DNA from: Amaranthus tricolor
Lineage: Eukaryota > Streptophyta > Magnoliopsida > Caryophyllales > Amaranthaceae
DNA length: 64,000 nt
NCBI RefSeq assembly: GCF_026212465.1
Contig: NC_080056.1
Location: forward strand, 5,345,017 to 5,409,016
Reading direction: 5' to 3'
Notes under the pieces: model-generated
What the model saw: only the letters and a program-made list of their open reading frames with translations
Told to the model about the DNA's origin: nothing
Databases searched by the model: none
Shown: positions 1-13,570 of the stretch, one piece after another
Layout of the letters: each line of letters opens with the position of its first letter
How positions within the stretch are numbered: the stretch's first letter is position 1
Made by a program: the position numbers and the translations under genes

Positions 1-410
1 TATTTTAGTTATTTTATTTCAGTTGTACTTCTATTATATATTTATAAATAATATATTTCAAAAAAAAAATATTTGATAGAAAACTAGAGTTTATAACCAA
101 AATATATATTTCTCATACACTACTCCATCTATATCAACTGATTTAAAAAAAGCTCATTAGTAAGTGTGATTAAAATTCTTATCAGATTGGAGATATTTGT
201 GTGGACCCAACAATAAATATAATGGCATTAATTAGAGTGGATGATGTTATTAACATATGTTTGGCAAGCTTGTTCGAAAAAAGTGTTATCCACCAATTTT
301 TGAAATAAGGATGGCCATGATGAGTTCAAAAATAGTCACTTTTTCATCCAAGTTTTAAAATTATATGCATATACGTGATTGAAAGTATTAGAAATCTACT
401 ACTACTGCAT

Positions 411-822
411 CCTTTTTTAATGAGTTCTCACGAATAATTTTTAAGGAAATTAAGAAAAATAAAATTTTTAGATAATATATATATTATTTTATTGAATAAT
501 AAATTTAATAAAAAAAAGTAAAAATCATAAACATTAAAAAAATTACTGGAAAAAATATGAAAATCATAACTAATAGGAAAAAATTGTTATAAAGTTAGTG
601 GAAAACATATAGCGACCATATAAGGAATATAAAAATATTAAAATAAAATTAGAGGAAAATATGTGGGGACCATAAACATTATTAAAGTATTAAAAGAGAA
701 TGAAAAAAAAAGTTATTTTTGTCCAAAATTTGTGATATAAATAGAAAGAATATTTATATGAACAACAAATAAAACACCTTAAAATAACAAATGAAAATTT
801 GTTAAAGGAACAGAGGGAATAA
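411..822 (-). mobile_element. Miniature inverted-repeat element, family B, copy 1
   Basis: An AT-rich stretch of about 410 bp. Its reverse complement shares the order of motifs seen at 1510-1918, 9634-9983 and 21300-21560: a TTTATGGTCCCCACAT-type segment followed by TTTTCCTCTAATTTT-like segments. It ends near GGAACAGAGGGA, the complement of the CTCC-type termini of Stowaway-like elements. Boundaries are approximate and there is no coding capacity. Confidence 0.5.
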
Positions 823-893
823 TCACTTATAATTCACACTGAAAAATTAGGAGATATAAATAATGTGTACTCCTCAATTTGAATTTGTTATAT

Positions 894-1124
894 TTCCTCC
901 GTTCGAAAATAGTCGCTACATTTCAAGCTTATTTTATACATAGCGGCTAATGCCTTAGAAAAATATAGTTAAGTGATATCTTATTTGAATCGTATAATTG
1001 AATACTTTCATAATATCAAATATTTACAATTTTTAGTTAAGCACAACTTAAGATATAAATGATCAAAGTTACGCATTAAATTGGTTAAAAAATAAAATGT
1101 AGCAAATATAATAAAACGGAGGAA
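894..1124 (+). mobile_element. Miniature inverted-repeat element, family A, copy 1
   Basis: The ends are inverted: TTCCTCCGTT at 894-903 and its exact complement AACGGAGGAA at 1115-1124. The interior reads ATAGCGGCTAATGCC, then a TATAGTTAAGTGATATCTTATTTGAA-like block, split here to respect length. It matches copies at 14571-14834 (same strand) and 22044-22270 (opposite strand). The termini resemble the Stowaway (Tc1/mariner) signature CTCCCTCCGTTCC. It is non-coding. Confidence 0.65.
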
Positions 1125-1509
1125 GCGTCGTGAAATAGTTTTCTACTTCGATCAACGAAAGGGATGAATAATTTATTGGTTTAAGATAGAAACCCTTCAA
1201 ATTTATCTATGGTGGACAAGAAATTTATAAGATTGGTAAATGATTATTGGTTGGTTTGATTAGCAAAAATATATTGACCGATAAACAAGTTGTTTAAGTT
1301 AATTGTCATGAAGATGTTTAGTAAAATTTAATCATTCGATGTTGGATGTTTATTAAATAATAATATCAAAATGCTAAAAAAAATTTAATTTTGACTTAGA
1401 ACCCAACTTTTTAGATGACTTATTAACCATTTTTTCACTTTTATTTTATTTTATTTTTACTTTTTAACTAATTAAAAAGTAAAGAAAAGCCAAACAAGAA
1501 GTTTTATAC

Positions 1510-1918
1510 TCTCCATTTCTTAAAAAAGTTTTTATTTGTGGTTTTGGTGTGTTTCATTTGTAGTTTCCATATAAAATCTTTCTATTTATATCACAAATTA
1601 ACCTTGTTCATCTTCATTTTAATATTTTAATATTTATAGTCCCTGTACATCTTCCACAGACTTCATTCTAACATGTTTATATTTCTTATGGTTTCTACAT
1701 TTTTTTACTAACTTTATAAAAATATTTTATAATTAGTTGTGGTCTCTATATTTTTTCATAAACTTTCTTTTAATATTTTTTAAATATTTATGATCCTAAT
1801 TTTTTCTCCATTAAATTTATTATTTAATAAAATTATATATTCCCTATTTAAAATATTCTATTTTTCTTAATCCTGTAAGCATTCTTTATAAAAACTTTAT
1901 TACAAAACGGAGAAAATA
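1510..1918 (+). mobile_element. Miniature inverted-repeat element, family B, copy 2
   Basis: This is about 400 bp running from CTCTCCATTTCTTAA to AAAACGGAGAAAAT. The internal order (GTCCCTGTACATCTTCCAC, then TTATGGTTTCTACATTTTTT, then TTAGTTGTGGTCTC) parallels the copy at 9634-9983. It sits immediately downstream of amine oxidase exon 3, probably inside the last intron. Confidence 0.55.
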
Positions 1919-1974
1919 TCAAACACAGTCTTAATGAGGGCATAAACAAAAAAGTAAGGTTGGAATAGAAGAAC

Positions 1975-4900
1975 CTTTGAGTCCATACGGCTAAGCCGTC
2001 ATCACCATGGCTTTGATCCGCATAAAACCCACCAGCCCACCTTTCATACTTATCATAAGAAGTAGCCCATATCTCATACTTCAAATAAGACGTCCGTTTC
2101 TCAGGATAATCATCATCAAGAAGCAGTGAATAAGCCGGTTGTCCTGTTATTAGCCGGTAACCCACCAAGTTTCCAACATCAGTTTTCTTATTAGGATTCA
2201 CAAACATCAGCTCGGCTGGCTTCGAGCCGAGCCGTATTCTTGCATCGGCTTCTCTTTTCAAAACTTGGTTTTTAACCTTCCAATAACTTTTCCTAGGAGA
2301 GTGATCACACCCGTTGACTTTCTCCGTTTGTAACGTCGACTTGATGAAGGAGTTACGATCGCCGTCAATGTCGAGGTCGAGATAATAGGTTAAGAAGTGG
2401 TCGTGGTTAACGGCGATTGTGTTAGGTGAAACCAATGTTCCGTAAACGTTATCTTCGATGATTTTGTCCGTTGTTGTGTAGGACGTTGCCTTCATTTCTA
2501 GCACTCCCGTTAACCCGACCTAAAGCTATTTTATTAGATTTTCAATAATGGATATATACTTTTATAAAAAAAAAAACACGTATAAATTATATTTGTGAAT
2601 GTTTTGGTAAATAATTTTTGTGTCAGTTTTTTATGTTGGCTGTTTTTTTGGCTTTTTAGTTAGTCAAACAACCTATTGGATAAATGATTATCAGTCAGCT
2701 GAAAAGGCTAACTTGTTAACCCACATTTTCTATAAATAATTTTATCAAACATCTTCTATAATAAACAATAAGCAAATGTGGCGATCCATCAGAACAGTTC
2801 AAGAGTACTTGCTTATAAGAAAATAAACTAAAACATGTTAAAAAAAATTGATCTACTTTCGCTCATCATGTGATCAAACTAATTTTGTTTTTGATTATTT
2901 TTAATTAATCCAAATTATGGGGTGCATTTGCTTGGAATATACCCGTAAATATGATGATTTTCTATAGCATGTTACTTTTCATTAAAAAATAATTTATTTT
3001 ATTAAAAAATAAATACCATTAAAAAAAATTTAAAATCCATTCCCCACCAGCTACACAAATCACCCACCTTTTCTATTGTTATTCCAAAAAGTAGTTGTAT
3101 ATTTTTACACCAAAATAACATGTCATTAGGTTTATTTGGTTTATAGTATGACAAACTAATACAAGTATTTAGATTATTAATAATAACTACTAAAAATGAA
3201 TTTCAGCGTAAGAGTGAAAAATAAAATTTTTAATTTTAATTTTTTTCCTAAGGTTATTTAGTTGCTAGAATTGGCCAATTGGCGTTCGACCATGTATGGG
3301 GGACCATTTTGACTTTTTAAATTCAAATTTATTTTAATATTTATTTCAAAAATAATATCTGGATTCACGATTCAGCACAAGCAAAGCATTATTTAGTGTC
3401 TCTATTGATAGTTTGGTCTCCAACTACACGTATATATAATGAACTTATGAACATATACTTGCATATTACTCTATATTTTGAGTATTGACTTCGACAAGCT
3501 ACTCTGTCATTTTGAACTAGTAGAAGAAAAAATAAGTATTTTTCAAACAAAGAATAAATATTTTGGTAGTCAATGAAAATTGAACAAATTATGGGGATAA
3601 AATTAAAAAAGAGTTAAAACATATGAATGAGATTAAAAGAAAATGATATATTATTATATTTTCAAAATAATAATGTAAAATTAGTGAGATAGACCAACTT
3701 ATTAAATAATGCTAAATAAGTGGGATTGATGATGTATTCAAAATAAAATGTGAATGGACCCATCCCTTTCAAATAACCTGGGTACAAAAAACAAGCACCT
3801 CTGTATAACACTGACGAATAACTAGACATTTACCGTCTTCTTAGTTGAAAGCATAATGTAAAAACAAGTTGTATCACCGTATCACGATCGTATTGTAAAG
3901 ATTTTTGAATTTATTGTGACTGATGTATGGGCAGTATTGACTGCAAAATCATTTGTACAGGCCGTGATATTCGCTTTGTGACCATTACCGCGACTATGAC
4001 TGAAACTGTATTTTTACACTATTGTTAAAAGTTTTAAATAGCGGAAATGATAATGAAAGTTACCATAAGGAATTTTTATAGGAAAATCTATTTAAAAATT
4101 TGATACTTCTATATAGTTTTACTTATTTTATTTTAATTTTCTACTTTTCTCTACAAAATTCATTTCAATATGCATTTTATTATTTGGAGGGATAATATTA
4201 TATGATGAAAACTTGTACTATCTAAAAATGAATCATACCCCAACAGTGATTGAACCGGTCTGCCTGAACTCCCAATCAAGAATATAGTCATAATTTCCAA
4301 CAGTAGCTATCATCCTTACAACAAGTGTAATTTCCGGCTCTCCATTTCTTATCTGCAAAACACAATAATTAATATAATAAACCCCTTAAATCTTAATAAA
4401 TTTTAATTTTAATTTTGCATATAGTAAAAGAATAAAACATGGAGTATAATTCTCGTGTACATAAAAATACTATTAGGAAAAAGTGACATTAAAACTGTAA
4501 ACAATAGTTAGATTTATTAATTATTAGCGAATATAAAATAATTAAAATATATGGTGATTGGTGAATGTGTAATGTCAACTCAGTGGGCAAGCACGATGCT
4601 CGGACAAGCAATAACCCTATAGCGTTTCGACTTGCCTGCGTAAGCTTGGCCAAGGGCATTCGTATTTCTTGTTCGGATAAATTTTTTTCTGCACATAAAT
4701 TCTGCCAATAGATTTCATTGCTCGGGCAAGCAAGGGCACCCATATGCTCAAGCCACTATATGTGCCTTTTTCAGGTAACTACCTCTTGTGCTAACGTGAA
4801 CACGAACTTTTAGAACCATCAACTTCGATTGAATTCGAAAGCTCAAATTACAGACACTTTATGTGCTTTGACAAGCACATTCTCTACATGATGACAAAAT

Positions 4901-6478
4901 ATGTCACTTCCCTTCCGATAAGATCCTGATTTTAGCTCTCACCCTCTCTTCCCTTAACCTACCTCATTATCCAAAAAAATATTTATATCAAAATATTGCA
5001 AGCTTCAAAAAAGATCCAATAAGCATAAACATGTTAGAGTCTATAACGTATCCAAAGGCCTCAACTATCAGCTTAAGCATTTAGTTGACTTGGTTCCTTG
5101 ACTTGATAATAGAAGCCAACGTGACAAGAGATCACTAATTTCAATCTCAACCACCCCTCATTTAAAGTGGAATATTCAGTGTTTATGCGTATCTATACTT
5201 CTATCCCAATAAGCTCTCATGTGCGGGGGCATGTTAAAGTATACAATACATCCTAAAGCCTCAACCATCAGCTTAAGCTTTTAGTTGAGTTGATTCCTGC
5301 AAAATATACTCACAAAAATAAAAAAAAATAAATTAAAAAAAACATACCACTTTTCCAGGAACCCCAATTTCAGTATGTCTCCAAGCAACATCAGCAGAAA
5401 AACGTTCAAAAATACAAATAGCCCTAGGAACCAAATTAGGCATCCCAAAAGCATCGATCAAATACCCATCAATATACTTGGCATTTCCTGGACAATCAAC
5501 AAGTGGTTGAAGACTATCTGCTGATTTTCCAAACCCAAATTCACCCACATCCATAAATGTCCTATAATACCAATCTTCTGTGGGGTCCATATATGGTACA
5601 AATGTTTCTGAAGCATGCCCTCTATATAAAACTCTCCTATATTTTTTTTCTTTTTTATCAAATATTGAAGCTGTGGAAATAATTAATCCTGCTCTTGAAT
5701 TAAATCCCACATGAAATTTCCAATTTCCCCATTTAATTATATTATTTTTGATAATTAATTTATTATTTGTTGTGTTAGGAAAAATTGGACTAGGTTTTAT
5801 TGATCTTGAATGAAAATCCGTCCCTTCTGATTTTGGTAAGGGTGCTTTAAAACGGTCTATATATTTAGAAACTTTCATTGATTCAAGATCAAATAATATG
5901 GTTATTCCATTAATTGGTCTAGCATATATATTACTTGTTCCATTTCTATAAAAACATGTTATTTTTACTCCCCTTTTAGATGTACTTTCACCATACCAAC
6001 CTTTTGTAAGAGGCAAGCATGAAACTTGGGATATATTTAGATTTCTTTTTGTGAGTGAGTTTAGGAATGGAGGGTATTTTTGGGTAAGTAAGACGGCTTG
6101 GAGTAGCTCCTCGAACGTTAAGGAAGGATAACCATGACCATTATAAATATGGTCTGATATTACCAATTGTTTTGACAGATCTACGATGAGTTCATGGATT
6201 TTTCCCTGACTTATGACTATTGCCTTGGCTCGACGGGTCAAGGGTTTTGTGTTTTTAGGAGATAATAGATATGATAATACATCATTTTTATTTGGCTCAT
6301 CAAGGTCTACGAAGTGGTATGTTAGATTTGAAAGTGTTTTAAGATGGGACTTTTGTATGATTTTTCTCATTTCATTGATTTCTAATGGATTTAATGGGTC
6401 TAAAGGGTGTTGTAAAGTTTGGATTAGAGAACATTTTAGTGTAACAAAGAATAACAATAAGGTTATTGATATTTTCAT
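1975..6478 (-). CDS. Copper-containing primary amine oxidase, partial (exons 1-3)
   Basis: The product is a quinone-dependent amine oxidase. The family oxidises primary amines such as putrescine to an aldehyde, releasing ammonia and hydrogen peroxide. Exons, by GT..AG borders: 5348-6478, 4239-4352 and 1975-2519, all in frame. The start at 6478 is followed by a hydrophobic signal peptide (residues 1-20), pointing to secretion to the apoplast. Residues about 25-250 match the N2/N3 domains (HPLDPL near the N-terminus) and the rest is the catalytic domain. The catalytic-base Asp is about residue 310 in [13 protein letters not shown]. The tyrosine that becomes the TPQ cofactor is Y398 in [11 protein letters not shown]. 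Two copper ligands are H454 and H456 in VNHDHF. Exon 3 ends in AVWTQR at a GT donor. The final exon with the third copper histidine is missing from the window, so the gene either runs off the left edge or is truncated. Intron 1 carries a TRIM-like insertion. Family assignment is secure; the substrate is unknown. Confidence 0.93.
5032..5300 (+). mobile_element. TRIM-like element with short terminal direct repeats, copy 1 (amine oxidase intron 1)
   Basis: Two similar blocks in direct orientation, about 5032-5104 and 5232-5300, begin TGTTA(G/A)AGT and share CCTCAAC(T/C)ATCAGCTTAAGC and TTAGTTGA. About 125 bp lie between them. The same arrangement recurs at 18473-18735 in another gene. Terminal direct repeats starting TG with a tiny non-coding interior fit a terminal-repeat retrotransposon in miniature. 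I did not identify a primer-binding site. It is antisense to the amine oxidase gene. Confidence 0.55.
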
Positions 6479-6541
6479 GGAGGATAATAAATATTATTCA
6501 AATTTTTGGTTTTGATGTTGAGAAAAGGGTGTTATGAAAGG

Positions 6542-6549
6542 TTTATATA
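6542..6549 (-). promoter_or_regulatory. TATA box of the amine oxidase gene
   Basis: On the minus strand TATATAAA lies about 63 bp upstream of the ATG at 6478. This is consistent with transcription starting roughly 30 bp further on and a 5' leader of a few tens of bases. Confidence 0.6.
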
Positions 6550-9067
6550 AGGTATATGTTTTAGGGTAGATAGTATAAGTAATTGAATAGAAAATATATT
6601 GCCACATTTGGAATCATTTGTTGGCTTTAGCTCATTTTTGTTGTCTTGCTTTGAGATCAAGTGTGATTTGGAGTAATTCATTAAGCATTTAATAATGTCA
6701 ACTAAGTCACTTATACTTAAGTTTTTAGCAATCAACCCCCGTATTCTAGACAAAGCAAAATAGTCCTTGGTCACATTACAATCCCATTCAATTTCTAATA
6801 ATCAAAGAATATATTAATTTACGATTTTAGGTGCATTTAAGGTATCTAAACGTTTAAGATTTCTAGAAAATATGTCTCATATATTAATAAATTCTTTATA
6901 GTTCATTAGTTAGGAGTAGCTTAGTTGATTATTTGTCTTCCTATAATATCGTAGGCCAGTGGTTCAAAACCTACCAACATTTTTTTCTTTTGATTCCTAT
7001 TTTACCATTAATAGTTGATAAAGGGCATTAATTTAATAAACATCAATAAGTAAACATGACCTTTGCTCTGCCCCTGCTCTCTGTCTATATGAAATTGGTT
7101 GGAGAATAAGACGTACATGAGTGAATGGAATAGTCGGTTGATGAGATAAACGGAGAGAATAAGTTTATAATAATTTTTTTAAAAAAAATGAGTGAAACCA
7201 TTGAAAAAAAATTAAGTAGGACTTAGGGAATAATTTAAAACAATCACGTAACACTGGGCCTTTTTAGGACATTGAAATATATAACAAGCCCAAAACTCAA
7301 TCCTTATTGCAAGAGAAACACTGACAGGATTTTGGATCAATCATCAAAACCAATACTTCGGCCCATTTGATTTAATCGTAGACTGGCCTAAACATTATTA
7401 ATTTAACATTATATTTCGAGTTACTCTTGTAGAAACTGTTTTTTTAGTTCTAGTGTGATGATCTCAAAATAAAAAAATTTATATGCTAATAATTTGTATT
7501 AGTTAAACGATTCAACTCATATAAAAGACGCATTTCATGATGAGACCATCTCATACAAGAATTTGTACCATCTTTTTGCTTTCAAATTCTTTGTATAATT
7601 ATAGGTCGTTAAAGATGAGAGCTATAGCCAAAACCCTCTAATTATAATTAATTACAATTTTATAAAATTATGATTACATGAAACTCCATAATCATGTTAT
7701 TATTATCCATATTGAGATGACTGACTAAATTAGATATGAAAAAAGTTCTTTGGGCGACTACTTTGTGTTGCATGTACAAAAAAGTGTCGCCCATAGTTTG
7801 AGCGATAAAAAATTAAAACAGTTGATCTTGGATGAGACTGTCTCAATATGAGATGGATAGCTCAATCAGCACAATTATAATATTTCTCAATATGCACTCA
7901 GTATTTAATCTATTTAAGGTCATAATTGATACATTAAAGGTTAAATTGAATTTTTTTATAAGTTATAACTGATCATAATTAATCATTTTAAGGTCTGAAT
8001 TGATCATTCTTAGATTAAAATTAAAATTTTTTATAACATAGAAGCCTTAAACTCTTGGTCATTTCCAAAAGCATGCATTGAATCAATTGGCAAAAATAAT
8101 TCGAAATCGAAACTTCCTCCACCTTCACATCTAGGGTAAGCAAACATTACACCAACTTTATTTCCAAGTCTATAATGAACAGATTCTGTTGAGGAAAGAG
8201 CAATATTACTATTATTGATCGATAATTAAAGAGTACATGTACTCTTATGTTCCATTTAAACCATCATGTATGCATTAAATAAGAGTACTTGTATTGTGCA
8301 ATGTTTTAACACTATTATTGATAGTTTTATTGACCATTTCATTTGTTGTTTAAAATTCATCCATATAATGATAGAATAATACCATTTTATTAAACTCCGT
8401 TATGAAATTGTGAAAACAGAACATATTTATATAGAAATTGATTAGTTCAATCTCAAAATTGATCACTTATAGGTCTAAATTGAAATTTGATCTGTTTAAG
8501 TTTTACTTTACGTTAAAATTAAAACCTTTAAGGTCAAAATTGATAAATACCCAGAAAATGAAAAACGAGAGAAAGCGTGTAATGATGTTACACTCGCGAA
8601 TTAGACCGACCCAAATTAACAGTATCATAATGAGACCGTCTCGCCCTAGTTTTTGTGAAATTAAAAACAAAGCATCAGTGTGGCCCAATTGTCGCTCTAG
8701 AATGGCCGTCCATTCATTTTTGTCACCGAAAACATAGCTTTGGGTACAAATTTTTTTTGTTGTAATTATATAAATATTTAAATCTCATAAAATTCAACTT
8801 TTAATATCAAAGTTATTTGGAGTCAAAATTAAGTAAGAAGAAAATATTCCAAATAAAAAAAATGAGATGTTTGATAAACACATGCCAAACAAAAAAATGA
8901 AATATTTGATTAGTATAAGAGGTTCTATATATTACAGAAAATGAAAAAAGAAATAAAAATTTAAATTAAATATATGAATAAAAATTTTAAAAAAAATGAG
9001 TGTGAGTCATTTCATAAATAAAAGTAAGACATGTTAATGAGACAAATTAAAAAAAAGGGACTAAATT

Positions 9068-9430
9068 TTTAGCAGCCAGTCTCCTGAAATCGTTTCTTTG
9101 AGAAACGTTCTCAAATCCAACCTATTAAACCTTAATATCCACTTACTGTATTCTTAATGCCTACATACAATATACTTAATGCCCACCGAAAAAGTACTAA
9201 AAATGCCTACTTACAAAGTTACAATATTTTTAATGCCTACCGAAAAACTTAGACTACTAGTGTACTTACCATATTCTTAATGCCTACTTACAATATACTT
9301 AATGTACACCAAGTAAGTACTTAAGTACTTACGATATTCTAAATGTCTATTTATAATATTTTTATTGCCTACTTACAATATTATTAATACTTATCGAGAA
9401 ACTTTATATTTTTTTTTAGACCAGTTTAAT
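9068..9430 (+). repeat. Dispersed repeat with internal short-period repetition (copy 1)
   Basis: The stretch repeats TTAATGCCTACTTACAATAT-type units several times, variously ending in CACCGA or CTACCGA. It begins with TCTCCTGAAATCGTTTCTTTG and ends TTTTTTTTAGACCAG. A diverged copy with the same order lies at 19076-19310, about 10 kb away. It is non-coding; the element class is unknown. Confidence 0.6.
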
Positions 9431-9633
9431 TCTCACATGAATTTGTGAATTTTTTAGTACAAATAGAGCGATAAAAATGTAGTAGTACTAAACGTGTAAC
9501 AAGGGCCCTGTGATTTGAAAGTAAAGAAAAGAATTATCAGCAAAACAGTCAGAAAGTAACGAAAAATACAGCATCGTACCCATAGTTTAATTCACAAAGT
9601 GAACAATTAGAGTCCTACAAAAAGTAGAGTGTA

Positions 9634-9983
9634 CTCTTTCCGTATCTAAGACTTGCACTAAACTTAATAAAATAAATTTCTCTTTATATTATTAATTTTG
9701 TATAAAAATAACTTTGTTCCTTATCATTTTAATATTTTAATAATGTTTATGATCTTACATATCTTTCACTAATTTCATTTTAACAATTTTATATTTCTTA
9801 TGGTGCCTACATGTTTTTCACTAACTTTAAAATAATATTTTTTATTACTTGTGGTTTTCATATTTTTTCACTAGCTTTCTTTTAATAATTTTTTAATGTT
9901 TATGATCTCACTATTAAAAATATTCAATTTTTTTTAATTCTCATGAACATTCCTTGTGGGAACTTCATTAGGAACGAAGTGAG
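9634..9983 (+). mobile_element. Stowaway-like miniature element, family B, copy 3
   Basis: A 350-bp element begins CTCTTTCCGTATC and ends GGAACGAAGTGAG, with TA on both sides (9632-9633 and 9984-9985) as expected for Tc1/mariner-type target duplication. Internal motifs match family B copies elsewhere in the window. It is non-coding. Confidence 0.65.
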
Positions 9984-12900
9984 TAATTTAACAAAATTAT
10001 TAATAAATTGATAAGATGTAATAAATTGTTTTGATATGATTGAAAGAGAAAAGAAACAAGAGAATTGTGTGGATAATAAGAATTAAAAAAAATAGTGAAA
10101 ATATTATCTAAAATAAAAATAAAAGTATTATAAAATTAAAAGGACAAATTAAAATAGAAATTGTAACAATTTCTGTACAAGGGTGGGACTAGGAATTAAA
10201 ATTAGGATTTAGAGATGAATGAAAAGCAGTAGTAGAATAATCAAAGTAAAAATCGCGTCTCAACCATAACTTATTGTTGTGTCGGATCTCTTGAGTCTTA
10301 ACTCATACAGCCCACTCCCATTTATTATCAAATTTAATTTGTTGTCTGCAATAACACTGTTGTTGTAGTAGTAGACTGAAAAACTTTGTATACTCACTTG
10401 TTAAAATAGCTGCCGTCTAAGGAAATATTTAGGGAGGATACGTGGATAAAATATAAGGGTTTTAAACTATATTTATGTCAGTTAGGGCGGGCATAGTATG
10501 ATTTTGGTAAATAGTAAGTGAATATAAGTATGAAAAGTCATATTCGTTATGGGTGGTGGGTATGAAGTTTTACCACTCGCCTCATATCTACCCTCCCAGC
10601 CTCATACCTAACCGCCCCACCCAATACCCACCCGCTTTGCTCTATAATTGTCCACCCTATATTTACAATATACTAATTTCTATTAATTTTTAATATTTTT
10701 ATTAATAACTATTGACAAAAAGCTAAAAATCTTTAATTTATTTTATTGCATTGTATGATTTAAACAAAATTAGATGTCCAATTAAATTTATAGGGATTCA
10801 TGAGGTATATATATAACGTGGATTTGGAGTGAATGTAAAGTTGGTATAAGGTGGGCATGGGTTTGAACCCATACTCAGGTGGGCAAGCATGTGTATGAGA
10901 ATGTTATCCGCCACGTGTAATGGGTAGGTAGTTGGTATGAAAATTTTAGATGGTTATGGATATGAGAGAAGGCATACCACATCCACTCATCTATTTTGAC
11001 ATCCCTACACTAATGAGCATATAAAAATTATATGTATTTTTTATCACCAATTATCTATCAAAAACATACTTATTTAATTATTTATCCACTAATTAGTATT
11101 ACTACTAGTATATGAAAAATATGATACATCAATCATACAAGCTTAGTCCATGAGTCCATTCTAATTATACGGCCCATTTGATGATATGTATAAAGTTTAA
11201 TGGTGCCGCTATTATTTGATTTTTGTGTAATATATAATAACGATAATTTCTAGAGAATAAAGAGAGTATCATTTTTACATCTGATATCTGTGCAATTTAC
11301 CATTTTAAATGTGTTTAAAACCACCTCTGAAGAACACCTCTAACTCAGCTATCACAGAACATTATAATGGGCCTCAACCAAATGGTCCAATGAAGTTTAA
11401 TCCACTTGACACGGCCACAATAATGATAAAAAAAGACACTATATAACATAAAGATTTTAGTTTTCAACTGGTTAAGGTCGGACTCTTACATTCACTTAAT
11501 AGAGTTAGGAAATAGACATTTTCTTTTAAATTGTGAATTTTAATTATAAAATTATAAATAAAAGAATTATAAATAAAACTATCTCCAAACATAGCATTTT
11601 GAATTGTAGAAAATTTTGGTAGCAAAGAGTGCTATGGGTTTTGTATAGCAGATAAATGAATTGATTCAAAGCTAGTTTTTAGGAGACTCAAATCAATGTA
11701 TTTGTTCCCTCTATTCTCTTTGATGTCCTTCTTTGCTTTTTGAACAAATTCCAACTCTTGTGTATGAAACTAATTATATATAAAATCATTTCATAAAAAA
11801 TTATAAACATTTTATGTAAAGTTTTTTATACCAAGATAAATCTAAGATATCTTATATGAATATATTTTAACTAGTAAATATCCATGAAAATCATATTTAA
11901 GTTTCTTTGTCCTTATTAAGTAGAATATTCTTGTGGAACATCAAATAGGTAGTGAATAAAGGGGTTTGAATCCCGTGGGCTGGATAATCCTTGATGGAAC
12001 GTATTACGTAGTCATTTGTGGTGAAATTTGTATATAAAAACGTGTATTATGTCTCATTTATTTTATGCAAACTTACAAGAACCCTAAGAAATTAAGATAC
12101 CTTTATCAGTCCAGACCTTAACTTGCACTCGTGATAAACTTACACACTATATTCAACCCCTTATGGAGTTTATTTCTATATTAATGCATATCGGTACCTC
12201 ATTAACAATGTTTCAATGGATAAGATGTAATATACAACAATTTTTGCTAATAATTTGCATTCATTTAATCTTAAAGCTCAATTGGCTAACAATAAAAATA
12301 AGTTTCAATAGGAATTTCTAATTCCTTGAAAGTTAAAACTTTTTGTCAAAATTCTAGAAAATATTTTTTCTTCTTCAGTTGAACATTAAATATCGCAATA
12401 TTAAATTTGCTGAATTTTTTGCATTTTGTAGAAATTTCCGTTTTCAAAAAATCTTCATGCTTTTATATTAGCCAAAAGAAATTTCAACCAATGAACCAAA
12501 TAAGAACCAATAAAATAATTAATTTCATAGAAATTCCAATAAAATGAAAATGAAGCAAACGATCTCTTGTCATTAACTTTTACTCCTATACATTCAAACA
12601 GCTTTTTAAAGTTTTGTTCAGGCATTTTTTTTATAACAAAACTTGCCTTACCTTGCTAATTAAAAGTCAAAGCAAATTATGTGCCAACTTTGGGTTGGTT
12701 GGTAGCTGCATATAAATATTTAAGAAACTACCAATATATAATAAATACTCCATTATTTTTTATTTCTTGTATTCTTTTTCCCAAAATAAAAATTTTATAA
12801 AGTTATTATTATTATAAATCTTTCTACATCAGGACATCTTTCCTTCATTTTTATAACTTTTTTTCAAATAAAATTTACGAATTTTAGTGTCAAATTTTGA

Positions 12901-13570
12901 CTATGATTTCTCATCGATTTATATGAAAATACATATTCATGTGAGATCTCGATTTCAATATATATTTTCTAAATATTAACTTTTTAGAACTTTAAGAACT
13001 CACAATTAAAACTATATTACTTTAAGTTTGTATTGGGATTTATGCAAAAAGTGAATCGAAAAAACAAATAAAAACAGAGGAATATTACTTTACCTAAAAT
13101 AACCTCATTTAACTAACACATTTTATTAAAAGAAAATATTACATATTCATAGTTTTATCCCAAAAAATAACTTAATTCCCACTTTTTATGTGTATTCCTT
13201 TTAATAAATGTTAAAGAGACTTTTTTATCTAGTTGGGGTGTTTTAGCAATCAGCTTTTTATGGCTTTTTGATTGATTTTATGTTTTTTATTGGTCAAATA
13301 GCCAAAAAAATATTTAATGAATTACTTTTAAAATAAAACCAAAAGTTACTCATTATAATTTTTTTATTGACTTTTAACCTGTTTTTAAGCTAACTTTAAA
13401 TCAAAATCAAAAGCATACAAAAAATAATACTTTTTTAAACTTTTCTCTCTTCAAATAAAATATTATTATCCGGAAAAACTTTCAAATAATGAGTAAAGCA
13501 CAACATAACATGTGTCTTTATTTACTTCCTGTTCCTCATCATTAGTTCATTACAGACCAAGGTCTATAAA

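Larger units (their letters stand above)
1..1974. other. No exon seen; presumed amine oxidase intron with miniature elements
   Basis: This stretch lies downstream of the third amine oxidase exon. I searched the minus strand for the last exon, which should carry the third copper histidine in an HHVP-like motif, and saw nothing resembling it. The DNA is very AT-rich. It holds three miniature-element copies, listed separately at about 411-822, 894-1124 and 1510-1918. It is probably the start of a long last intron, or DNA that follows a truncated gene. Confidence 0.6.
6560..13555. other. Intergenic region, no gene supported
   Basis: This is the 7 kb between the divergent amine oxidase and GDSL genes. 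I see no credible coding exon on either strand. It holds fragments of the GAGAC palindrome family (about 7440-7565 and 7820-8050), a piece near 8440-8660, a repeat shared with GDSL intron 4 (9068-9430), a family B miniature element (9634-9983), and a stretch at about 10480-11010 whose ends read GGGCGGGCATAG and GACATCCCTACAC. That last stretch is internally rich in GGGTAGG-type words and is probably another old element. The remainder is AT-rich DNA in which I see nothing. Confidence 0.6.

Noticed and set aside
6906..6972. tRNA- or SINE-like segment with TAGCTTAGTTGATTA (A-box-like) and GGTTCAAAACC (B-box-like)
   Set aside because: No acceptor stem or proper anticodon arm could be paired and no target duplication was found. 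At best it is a decayed tRNA or SINE head.
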